A stretch of DNA of 64,000 nucleotides from Lycorma delicatula (Eukaryota; Arthropoda; Insecta; Hemiptera; Fulgoridae): NCBI RefSeq assembly GCF_047948215.1, contig NC_134456.1:9877001-9941000 (forward strand). The letters run 5' to 3'. Numbering within the stretch: the first letter of the stretch is position 1; each line of letters opens with the position of its first letter. The notes under the pieces are model-generated. The model ran no database searches. It saw only the letters and a program-made list of their open reading frames with translations, and was not told where the DNA came from. Both the position numbers and the translations under genes were made by a program. Below are positions 45,995 to 55,416 of the stretch, in pieces.

Positions 45995-46415
45995 CACGCC
46001 CTTGATCTTTGAAGTTGAAAATTTAATGGCATCATTGTCCCATATATAGAAGTAATCTGATCAACTTTGGTCAATATCGGTCCAGCTGTTCTGGAGATAT
46101 AAGGGAATTTAGAGATTAACACCAAACAAACAAAACAAACAAACAAATAAACAAACAAACACACACACCGTGGTGCCAATGGTATCGTCTTGGCCTTTTA
46201 TCCAAAGGTCCCGGGTTTGAATCTCGGCCATGCATAGCATTTTTAACATGCTACAAAACATTCATCTCCATCCTCTGAAGCAATACCTAACTATGGTCCC
46301 GGAGATTAAAAAAAAAGTGTTTAAACGTCAAGAACCGGTGAAAACCACGTATGCCCAAATTGGACCGATTACAATACTTTCCCTTTTACAGCTATAACTC
46401 TGCTACAGCGCTATC
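45995..46415 (-). repeat. Family C repeat interrupted by a SINE
   Basis: On both sides of the SINE the family C phrases are visible: ctggagatataaggga near 46091 and tgcccaaattggaccgatta near 46350. The equivalent phrases at 60.05 and 60.19 kb are closer together, so the SINE (46168-46318) and an aaac repeat sit inside the copy. Confidence 0.5.
46168..46318 (+). mobile_element. tRNA-derived SINE, family S1
   Basis: Head caccgtggtgccaatggtat, ttggccttttatccaaagg, B box gggtttgaatctcgg, then gcatttttaacatgctac, tail catcctctgaagcaatacct, tggtcccggagattaaaa and poly(A) at 46310-46318. An AAAC-rich tract (46121-46165) lies just upstream. Confidence 0.8.
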
Positions 46416-46428
46416 TACACGGGAAATT

Positions 46429-47350
46429 AAAAACTTGTAGAGAATTTAATTCTGTGGAAATTAATGTAAATACAGACAATACAAAGTAAATAAAAACTTT
46501 TAAAAATCTGTTTTTTATTGAAGTAAAACAGACAAAAAATGGACAAAATCGTATTAATATATGTAAACCTAATAAACATTTTTGTAAAACAAAAACGCTA
46601 ATTACTGAAAATAATAAAAATTGTTTCCAATATAAATTTCACATTAATATTTGATGTAGCAACATTTATGACAAAATTCTGGGACCATCCGTTTTCAATG
46701 AAAACCTTACGGTAGATGCATACGTTCATTTCTCGAAAAATAATTTGCCAGACTTTTGGAGGCTGTATCTTTAAAAACTTGTTTGCAAATGATTTCCCAG
46801 CACGATGGTGCCAAGCCAAATTTTTCTTTAGTAGGTAGAAATCACTTGAATGTTAATTTATTAAACTGGAATGGAAGTAGCGGACCAATCGATCGGCCAC
46901 CACGATCCTGTAACTTAACGCCACTAGATTATTACTTCATTTGGCGTCACATGAAAACGATAGTATACAGACAAAAAGTTAATATTAAAGAAGAATTATT
47001 CATTAAAATACGAAACGCTACTGAGTTTATATGAAACGATCTAAAAGATACGTAAAGCCATCGGAAATATTTTACGTCGGGCAAGTGCTTCTAACATTGT
47101 GAAGGAGGGAATTTCGAACAATTTCTATAACTGAGGTTCGTCATTCTGTTACCATTTATCATTTCATGTATTTTATCTTTTTTTTTGGTTTACTTCATTA
47201 AGAATAATGTTGATTAGGTACAGAAAGAATAATATGATTTTCTGTCTATTTTTAGGCTGTTTTGCTTCAATAAAAAACTGATTTTAAAAGTTTTACTTTT
47301 AATGTGATGTGTTTATTTTTTCACAAAATTAAATTCTCTACAAGTTTTTT
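46429..47350 (+). mobile_element. DDE DNA transposon, about 0.92 kb, long inverted repeats
   Basis: The left end (46429-46456, aaaaacttgtagagaattta then attctgtg) is matched in reverse at 47322-47349 with one mismatch. The inverted homology continues inward for about 160 bases, including gttttttattgaag.aaaac on both sides. A TA lies at each border (46428-46429, 47351-47352). Its C-terminal transposase remnant lies between, so it is a deletion derivative of a larger element. Confidence 0.85.
46756..47130 (+). pseudogene. DDE transposase C-terminal remnant
   Basis: ISQHDGAKPNFSLVGRNHL holds the second catalytic Asp (usual QQDGAxPHFxLxVRxYL). PPRSCNLTPLDYYFIWRHMK holds the third catalytic Asp, with PD changed to CN. 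The frame ends at 47034 at ATEFI, followed by a stop. Beyond it, in changed frames, a C-terminal 'EGGNFEQF'-like stretch continues to about 47130. The N-terminal DNA-binding part and first catalytic Asp are missing. Confidence 0.8.
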
Positions 47351-47352
47351 TA

Positions 47353-48427
47353 CTAAATCTTCCCCATTTATTTGATTATCTAACAAAGCTACTGAACTAA
47401 AAAATCTACAAACTTGTTTCTTCACACCGAAGTTTGTGTTTTATATCGTACTAGCATATCTTAAAAGCTAACTGAAGTTACAGATCTGGGACTTGTTTTA
47501 TCCGATTTCCCAGCTCAAATTACATAAGAAACCACCAAATTTACTCCTTAATTTGTATCTCTAAATTTATAGTTAGGTTTTTTTATTAGAAGAGCTGAAA
47601 TCCGGACGAAATCTTTCGCTAGCCGTAACACCAAAACACAGTGTTTGCGGACCTAAGTTTGTATGAATTTTTATCATTATTTTCACCAGTAGAACATGTT
47701 CTGAAAGTTTCTCCGTTTCTTCGTGGAACACTGTATAAAAAGAAAAGTTTATGAATAGAAGAGAGTAAAGTACCGCGACTGTCACGGTTGGGGGTAGGAA
47801 AGAAGAATGCTACTTTTTGTTTTTAGCTTTACTTTTTGGTATACTTTAGGTTTTGTGAAAATAGTTTAGAAATGAGATGGAATGTTCTCTTTCAGATTAA
47901 TTTCTTCTATTAACTCGATTCTAGTTTAAATCGATGAAAAATTTACTGCAACAGTTTTAATGATTTCACGTATTGTTAAAAAAAAGAAAAAAAAGTTTAA
48001 TAACTTTCACCATCGATAAAAAAAAATTTAATCTAAAGTTTTTATAATTCTTTTATCGTAATAAACAAGGAATATTGTTTATAAATTAAAATAATTTTTG
48101 TTATTTATATTTTACTTAATGAGAACATTTTCATTATTGTTAAATAGCACAATATTACAATTTTGAAAACGTTTGGAGAGTAAATCGAATTTAAATAAAA
48201 TTCTGGCGAATAGAAAAATTTCGCCAAGTTTCCAGTTTTATCGTATTTGTTCTACTGATGATCTTTCATAGTAATTTATACCGTAAATAAGAATACTTTA
48301 ACACAAACAAAGAAATCGAGCTTTGAGGCCAAGTGGGAGTATGTTACCCGGTAGGTCCCGGGGTCAAAATCATATAACAAAGTAGTATTTCAAACCTTGT
48401 TGTGAATTTGTTCCAATCTGTACGTGT

Positions 48428-48430
<3 letters not shown>
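47353..48430. other. AT-rich DNA, little recognised
   Basis: 48320-48375 (gaggccaagtgggagtatg, taggtcccggggtcaaaatc) faintly resembles an S1 SINE head. Otherwise nothing. Confidence 0.4.
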
Positions 48431-48461
<31 letters not shown>

Positions 48462-48583
48462 CGCGCGCTCGTTCTCTCTCACGCTCTCTCTCTCTCTCAC
48501 TCTCCTCTCTCTCTCACACTCTCTCTCTCACTCTCACTCTCTCTTTCACTCTCACTCTCTCTCTCGCTCTCTCTCTCTCACGT
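48431..48583. repeat. Compound microsatellite (GT)n then (CT)n
   Basis: A GT tract (48431-48458) passes through gcgcgcgctcg into a long CT-rich tract with CA interruptions to 48583. The open frame over it is a repeat artefact. Confidence 0.97.
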
Positions 48584-48861
48584 GTGCAATGTAAAATTAT
48601 GTTGTTTATTGTATATATTACATTAACGAAATCTTTAGATTAATTTATTTTTTAATAAAATATACATTTGTTTCATAAATAATTTTTTTTTCTTTGAATG
48701 TTCAAAGATGAATGTTCACATCATTTGTACACTACATTAACTACAGTATAAAACTTTATCATAAAATTTACGGTCCATTTTCTATTTTAACCTTAAAAGT
48801 AATCCAGTTATGTATTTAATGATGAATTATTTTCAATAATGATTTCTTAATAATGGAACGA

Positions 48862-49112
48862 TAGTGGTGGGCGGCGGGGGCTCCTCGGAGTCGTCGCTCG
48901 TCGATCGCCGCCTGAGGACGCCTTCCGGTCACACGGATTCGGATAGTGCCTGGGTGATCATGCAGGGGCTGTACATACCATATGGCTTAGATCCGGCCCC
49001 TGCATGGTAGAAGGGGAGGTTTTTTAGCGGGTGAGAGCCCCGCACTGCCGTCAGTACGGGCCTGACGGCGGCTGGCAGAGCTTTTTCCTCTGCTACGGAA
49101 AGAAAAAAATAA
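48862..49112 (+). mobile_element. LINE 3' end, 251 bp, with perfect 14-bp target duplications
   Basis: GC-rich insert in AT-rich DNA flanked by TAATAATGGAACGA at 48848-48861 and 49113-49126. It opens with about 45 codons in frame (GGGGSSESSLVDRRLR, DSDSAWVIMQGLYIPYG), presumably the end of ORF2, up to the stop near 49007. A 3' UTR with an inverted gccgtcag...ctgacggc pair (near 49049-49072) follows, then an A-rich end. It differs from the R1-type tails at 39 and 55 kb. Confidence 0.85.
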
Positions 49113-49126
49113 TAATAATGGAACGA

Positions 49127-49486
49127 AGAATGCAGGGATAAACATTTTAGGTTATGTTTTTTACTTTTTTTAAATAATTTTTTTTCATGTCATCGTTTAA
49201 ATAGTTTTGAAAATTTTAATGCGACCTTATTCTAATGATATTTGTAACTGTAATTAATGTTTTACTAAACCGTTAATAACTGGAAAAATGAATCTGTTAA
49301 AAAATATCTGGCTAATATGTCGTTGAACATTCTCGGATATGGATGGAGTTTAAAATTAATCGTTTAACTGGCTTTATAAGATAAAATTACTAATATTATG
49401 TTGACCTCGAACCTTTTTTTCCATCATTTCTTATTAATTACTTTACCGGCAAATATAACTAGAACAGATTTATATATATTTTAACG
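49127..49486. other. AT-rich DNA, nothing recognised
   Basis: No gene or repeat with support. Confidence 0.5.
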
Positions 49487-50240
49487 GGAAAGTACGATGT
49501 CAAAAATAGATATAACTATTTTACCCAGACCAAAAATGATGTAATAAGTTTAAAAAAAAAGTATTATACTAGTATGTATGTACGTACGAGTATGTGTGTG
49601 TCAAAGTGTTTTAGGCCTTATATCTTAGGATTGACAGAACCGATTTTTTTCAACTTTGGCTCAAATTTTTCTATACAAGGAACATTATTTATATTCATTT
49701 TTTCGAAATTCGACCGAAAGGACGGGGGAATATGGCGAGAAAACAATTTAAATTTTCTTCACAGGTATTTTAAAGAAAAATTTATTAAATAAAAATTATT
49801 ATCTACAACACATATATAAATTCTCCAAAAAACGTTTTTTTCAAAACGTTGACCCCCACGTCTTAAAAGTGAAATATATGTTTTCTGTTCGTTTGTTTTA
49901 TCTCTCTTCGGTTTAAATTTTTTAAAGTTTATACGTCATATAAAAAACTATCAAGAAACGTCTACAACGTTTTTAAATTTAATATCCTGGAACTAAAATG
50001 TAAAAAGGTATTTTGAAAATCTTTTTTTCATATTTTAGCCTTTATTGAAGGGGACGTTAGATTTAGAGAAAACTTTATTTATGAAAATTTATTAAGCTTA
50101 ACCTATGTTTAAATTGTTTTAGAAAACCTTTCTTAAACTTTATTCCCCGATTCTAAAAAATATGTATTCTGATTTTTTTGTTTGTTTTGTAGCTCTAACT
50201 CTTGTCAATTTTTATTATTACAAATTATAATTATGATTAT
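49487..50240 (+). repeat. Family C repeat, long copy
   Basis: Starts cgggaaagtacgatg, a form also present (inverted) at 14.36, 46.38 and 60.2 kb. It continues with ccttatatcttaggattgac, gggggaatatggcgagaaaa, ttttagcctttattgaagg, tttagagaaaac and aagcttaac. Non-coding. I see no terminal inverted repeat, so its class is unknown. Confidence 0.6.
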
Positions 50241-50480
50241 ATTTATAAAACAATTTAGTCGGGAAAGTCATGCAGTATTTTGGTTTGCTTGGCATTTCTC
50301 CCGCCACCACCCCATTCGGTCGCCCTAAAGCATAAGACCAGTCGTGCAATAATTGCTAGCTTTTTTTAATTTACTTTTTTCTTGGTGAGGGGAGAAACCC
50401 ATTTACGGACACAGTGTTTAACTTGCTAACAGGTTCCGCAAGATCTCGTTAAAATGCGTATTACACCTGCGTCCTATCAA

Positions 50481-50954
50481 CTAAACCTCCATCACAGCAA
50501 CTCCTCCAGGGGCCGGACCCGCCGGAGGCGTAAATACCTTGACCCGGTCACTAATTTCTCTGTACAAGTAAAAAAGCATCTTCTTAACCGAGGCGCCAAG
50601 GCCTCCGTCATGCAGAACAAAAACCGGGGCCACCCACGCCTCCAAGACTCTTCTCAGCAACATCAATATCACCGTCAACAAACCATTTTCATCACCTGAA
50701 GAGTCAAAGTAAACGGTAAAACGACTCTTCTGCGTAGACTCCACACAACTCCCCGTGATTGACGACAGTTCACGTGCCATGTCTCCCGGCTTTACTACTC
50801 CATGATGAGCCGATGCACTACCTGCACTCCGTTCACGCGTCAGGTCAAAAAAATAACAGACATCCCCTTCCAAACCGGATAAATCATCGACCCGCGTACA
50901 AGCCGGGTACAAGCAGCCGGCCAGCGCATAATACCAGACGTACCAGTACCTCAC
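50481..50954 (-). pseudogene. Unrecognised 157-codon frame in the GC-rich island
   Basis: The C-terminal half is the most protein-like: RFTVYFDSSGDENGLLTVIL, LLRRVLEAWVAPVFVLHDGG, then KKMLFYLYREISDRVKVFTP. It has alternating hydrophobic segments consistent with a folded alpha/beta domain. It ends at a stop at 50481-50483. I recognise no family. The first ATG-like start is not certain and the frame probably began further upstream before a break. Confidence 0.4.
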
Positions 50955-51333
50955 CCGCCACCGTTTCTTTCAAGATACACTTTGTGTATGACACATGTAC
51001 ACACACATCGAGTAGTGTGTACTACTCAAATCACGACCCCGAATCCCCACATTCTTAACATCGGGCCGTATCACAGAGAATCTGCGCGGTCGTATCCGCT
51101 ATTTCAGGTAACTTCATCCAGATATCACAAAGGTCGTTAATCAGCCGGGCACGGTCAATCAGCCTCTTGGTAAGTCGCTTTATTTTGCGTTTAATGTTCC
51201 CAGTCTGACAGACTTTACTGTCTAACCGCGTAATTATACATAGTATAGCAACCAGAGTATCGTAAAACTATTCCCCACAAGAGAGTGTCTTTCGCTCAAG
51301 CTCTTCGTTTTCTTCCTCCTGTCCCTCTACCAT

Positions 51334-51585
51334 CTAATCCCCGTCGTCCTCCGATCCACTGTCACTGTCGACCCGCAACTTCTTCTCATCCCGTTCCATA
51401 GGTAGCGAGAACCGTTGTCGGCACTTCATCGCCCGTCTATCGCTCATCTCCTCACTGGATCTCGTCGACAGCGGTGGCAAATCTGTCTCAAGATCACCAG
51501 CATCACCGCTACCATCGCTGGAGGCGACGAACGTGAATACCGAAGATCGTCTCCTATTCGATTTTTCCTTGAACTTGTCTTCCAT
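51334..51585 (-). pseudogene. Unrecognised acidic/basic low-complexity frame
   Basis: 83 codons beginning MEDKFKEKSNRRRSSVFTF and ending in DSDSGSEDDGD. Charged, serine-rich and probably disordered, as in the N-terminus of many gag-like ORF1 proteins. A different frame of similar style (from about 51755) precedes it, suggesting a frameshift. No family recognised. Confidence 0.35.
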
Positions 51586-51800
51586 TGGATCGGCCTACAA
51601 GCGGGAAAAGCTGCCGGGGTCCGGGGTAATATTACATCCCCGCCCAAGGAGCAGTCACCTTCGACGTCTTCAGAGACACCGTCTCGAGCGAGGCAAGCCA
51701 GTCGACCGCCGTCTAAGCGGCTCTCTGTTCTCAGCCGGAATGGAAATCCCATCACTAGAGGGTGAGGTTACACCATGCGATCGGTTGGGATGAGACATAA

Positions 51801-52627
51801 ACATAAACGGAAAATTAAAGAAAAAACCACAGAAAATAAGAAAAAAGTAAACAAATAATCACCAGGCACTAGGCTACCGGAGAAAAAGTTACTTTTTTTA
51901 TTTACTTGTTTTATTAAAAGAAAACTATTAAACGATTTTTATATCCCCACGATTCGTTGTAAGATTAGTAAATAATCGATCTTGTACTAAGTATTTCCCT
52001 GTCTTACAGCGAAATACCGTTCACAATATCCACGTATTTAAATAAAAAAATGAACTAACAATATGATACTGTGTTAAAATCATTAATTTCTCTATATTAC
52101 ATTTTACGTAGCTAAAGACTGTTAAAACTCTTGCTTTATTAATTTTACACCCGTTCAAAGGCTTTCTTAGATAATTAACACCGGTTTTGTCAAACCACCC
52201 CCAACGTACCTTGAAGATCCACAATGATAAAAAATAAAATATAATTAAAATCTTAAAACATCAAGCGAATTTGTATAAAACGGCTTAATATCAACATCTA
52301 AATGTTTACAATTGGCCGCATAAGGAAATTAATAACAATCAAACAAGAGTTTTCAAGCAGTTAAAAACTGATCGCCTCAGCTCTATCGTTTATACAATAA
52401 ATGATTATTTAGGTAGAACTTAATCTTTTAGTAAATAATAATAAGCAAAGACATTTTAAGCAGTTACTTCAAATTAGGAATTTGGAATTCTTTTTGCGTT
52501 GCTGCTTAAATTAACTCTCTTATTGAATGTGTTGTTAAATATGATACGTTTAATTTAATATAATATTTTTTATATTTTATAAATACATAGGGTATATATT
52601 TACGTGTGAAAATAGCGTCATATTTTA
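51801..52627. other. AT-rich DNA, nothing recognised
   Basis: No gene or repeat with support. Confidence 0.5.
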
Positions 52628-53077
52628 AACTGAGGGATACTAGGAGGTAGAGAAATATATAGCGGTTTACATAGTTACAAAATTAGTACATTAAGGTGTG
52701 TTTGAGATTTTTGTCCGTCATGTTAGATCCATCATATTCAGTTGGACGGATCAATCATACACTGTCTTTGTCACAGGTGACTTATTTATAGGTTTACCTT
52801 TTTATTCTTAACGTGATTTTTTCGTTTTTTGTACCTTTGATTGCTTATAATTCGAAAACGAAAGCATTTATCCGGAAGCGGTTTTCGCCATCGTATTTCT
52901 CGTACAAGTTTACATTAAAATCCTGTATCATATACTCATCTTTGTATGGTTTTTTTTTTTAAGTTTTATTCAATGTACCGGATCCAAGATGACGGACAAA
53001 AATTTCCAAAAATACCATAAAGTAGTACTTTTGTATGTGTATCTGCACTTGTTTCTGCCTCCTAGTATCCCTCAGTT
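52628..53077. mobile_element. 450-bp MITE with long imperfect inverted repeats
   Basis: Ends are aactgagggatactaggagg and its inverse cctcctagtatccctcagtt. A second inverted block, tttttgtccgtcatgttag (about 52710) against aagatgacggacaaaaa (about 52987), extends the inverted homology to about 110 bases each side with gaps. The interior has no coding capacity. TA or TTAA flanks both sides; which is the true target duplication is unclear. Confidence 0.85.
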
Positions 53078-53690
53078 AATATAACGCCGTCCAAAATTTA
53101 ATATCACTTCGTATATTTTGTCAAATTCTTCATACGCGCGCGTTCATGTGATATTTCAATACATATACAAAGTGAATTGTAAACAAGAATTTAAAAACAA
53201 ATCATTACTATTATTATCAAATGAATTATCTTTGCGATGAAATTTACCAAGGAATTTATTTTTAAATTTACATATTTTGGGCTAACACTTTGTCCATTTG
53301 AAAGTTTTTAAAAAATTTGTCCATTTTCACCTTTTTTTTAATAAAAAAAAATCACTACAGGAAAACTAATAAAACTGTACACATATCAAAACAACTTTTA
53401 TCTAAAATAATTTTGAAAATCAGTTTTTTCTATTCAAATATAAAATATTTTTGCATTGTTTTCTCAAGAATTTTAATATTTTGAACTTTTAAATGATTAT
53501 AATATGTAAGTGGAGATTTTTAAAAATAATTTATATGAAAATTTAAAAAACAATCTGGTTAGAATTCCAACGCAACTATTGTTAGGGCAAAATTAATTTC
53601 AGTTTTAATTTTTTCGTATATTCATAGAAAAAATAATTTGGTGTCCTATTATCTCTAATGATATCTTATTCTTTAAAATTTGTTTATATA
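53078..53690. other. AT-rich DNA, nothing recognised
   Basis: No supported feature; it ends in a TA tract at 53686-53702. Confidence 0.5.
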
Positions 53691-53700
53691 TATATATATA

Positions 53701-53702
<2 letters not shown>

Positions 53703-53757
<55 letters not shown>
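53703..53757. repeat. (ATT)n microsatellite
   Basis: About 18 ATT units; on the minus strand it forms the LINE tail described above. Confidence 0.95.
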
Positions 53758-53789
53758 GCTTTTACGGCCAACATGGGACCACTTAAGTC

Positions 53790-54345
53790 AATTTTAGTTG
53801 GATCTTTTCTGAGAAAAGCGTGTTATTTTACTCTTCCGAGCTGCCCGGTATTTCTTCATCCGTTCAGATCTTGCTTTCTTTTCTTCAACCGTAAACACCC
53901 TCTTCGTTGTATTTTGTCGTTTGTCTGTCTTTTGTTTAAATCTAATGCTTTTATCTTTTAGCTTTGTAATTTTTCCAGTTTTATTCTGTAGGTCAGTCAA
54001 GGAAATTCCCAATTCTTTCATATCTTCTCTAATTTCTTTGATCCATCCTACTTCTAGCTTTTGGAACCAGAGCTTTTCAATGATATTTCTTGACGGTCTT
54101 GTTTCCGGTGTCCTTATGAGATGACCAAAGAAAGAGATTCTTTTTTCCGCATAGTATCAGTAACAGGCTCTATTTCTCGATACACGACCTCATTTGGCAC
54201 AATCCACCATTGCCCTTCTTTTTGGTGTTTTTTATTGATACACGTTCTGACAATTCTCCTCTCTATTTTCAGAATTTTTTCAATTCGGTTTTTCTGAGTG
54301 ATTTTGAAAAGGGTCTCGCTTCCGTAGGTGACTTCTGGCTGTACT
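53790..54345 (-). pseudogene. LINE RT C-terminal remnant
   Basis: Minus-strand coding with a few breaks: ERRIVRTCINKKHQKEGQWW, then KKRISFFGHLIRTPETRPSR, WFQKLEVGWIKEIREDMKEL and a basic end (KKARSERMKKYRAARKSK). The FFGHLIR and W..EI.EDM phrases match the C-terminal region after RT in several insect LINEs. The catalytic core is absent. A frameshift lies near 54020-54140. Confidence 0.6.
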
Positions 54346-55066
54346 ACTACAGATATATATATATATTAATTTAAAGGCTCCATTTTTTATGAAATCTCAT
54401 TTTATTGAAATCTTGGAAAAAACATTATTATTAAACGATGAAATTTTTGGCTGTTCTTAAAAAAAAAAACTATTATATCTGCGATTCATAACGCGGTTTT
54501 CAATAATTATATAACATGTTTATGTAATCTGTACAATACATAGATATTTATAATATTTTAAACATTTACCTTTCCCTTTATATTGAGAAAGTCTTCTCTT
54601 TAAAAGACAACCATACGTGAATATAAACTAACAAATGTAACTAGTTAGTTATAAATCTTAATAAATTTTATTCAAAAAACAAATTAATCTATAACAATTA
54701 AAATAATTAATCGGGTAAGACCGTAACTTAAAGTTGACGTTTCTTATAAAATAAAATTGTTAAATAATCATAACTAATACGTAATTTATTTATGTAAAAT
54801 TTAAACAGTTTCTGGTTAAAAATTTAAAATTTCACAAAAATTATAACCAAATATTTAACTTTTATATTTCGCAACTCCAGTAATATATTTTTCTTTTACT
54901 TTAAAACAAAATGTCTATTTCAAGTTGTAATTTTTTAATTATATATAAACTGATACGGTTAAAAATTCTCAAATAATTCGGTACTGTTCGATTGAAATAA
55001 ATAAATACTGTTGTTATAAAATTTAATAGTTAAAACACATTATTATTTTATATATGTATACTAGCC
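54346..55066. other. AT-rich DNA, nothing recognised
   Basis: No gene or repeat with support. Confidence 0.5.
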
Positions 55067-55322
55067 GGGCCCGTCTAGCCAAAACCTGGATCCTCAGGGC
55101 TCAAGTCAACCCAGACGGATCCAGCAGCCCACTCTGGGGCCCCTTGGGGCCTCCCGGGACCAAGGAGCCTACTCAATGACCGCAGAGCTCCCTTCGCTCG
55201 TCATTCCCAATTTACTAGGGAAATCGGCGCCTTGGATACCCGCAGAGCTTGCTTCGGTCGCCATTCCCATCTACCCAGGCGCTCCACCCCCTGGACCCCC
55301 ACATTGTACATTATCTTCACGG
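55067..55322. repeat. GC-rich island with a 60-bp tandem duplication
   Basis: GC-rich, non-coding. ccgcagagctcccttcgctc at about 55180 is repeated as ccgcagagcttgcttcggtc at about 55240, each followed by a cattccca word. Probably the 3' UTR of some LINE, but no poly(A) or duplication was found to confirm this. Confidence 0.45.
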
Positions 55323-55401
55323 TTGTGAGAATAATACTGATAAATAATAATAGTATTCAGGCCTTATAGAAATCTGAAAAAGAAATTAAATTACAAAAGA
55401 T

Positions 55402-55416
55402 AGAATAATAGTAACT
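55402..55416 (+). repeat. Target-site duplication, left copy (15 bp)
   Basis: AGAATAATAGTAACT, identical to 56707-56721. Confidence 0.92.

Larger units (their letters stand above)
50280..51800 (-). mobile_element. GC-rich island with gag-like frames, unidentified (probable LINE fragment)
   Basis: The block differs sharply in composition from its flanks and its best frames are all on the minus strand. It is read here as the 5'/ORF1 part of an unrecognised LINE: a serine/acid/basic-rich start (51755-51334), a gap with several stops, then a 157-codon frame (50954-50481). No zinc knuckles, EN or RT motifs are visible and no target duplication was found. It could also be an old domesticated or host-derived sequence. 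Confidence 0.45.
53703..54345 (-). mobile_element. LINE 3' part ending in an (ATT)n tract
   Basis: On the minus strand a LINE C-terminal coding remnant (54345-53790) runs into a long TAA-type tract (53703-53757) instead of poly(A). I-like and CR1-like LINEs often end in such short tandem tails. The 5' truncation is near 54345. The flanks are TA-rich, so no target duplication can be read. Confidence 0.65.

Noticed and set aside
48402..48626. 74-codon frame over the GT/CT microsatellite
   Set aside because: Low-complexity translation of a simple repeat; no coding evidence.
50454..51058. Plus-strand frames in the GC-rich island
   Set aside because: The minus-strand frames are longer and more protein-like; strand choice is not proven.
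53680..53961. 93-codon plus-strand frame starting in poly-Tyr
   Set aside because: The Tyr run is the ATT tract and the rest is antisense to a LINE remnant.
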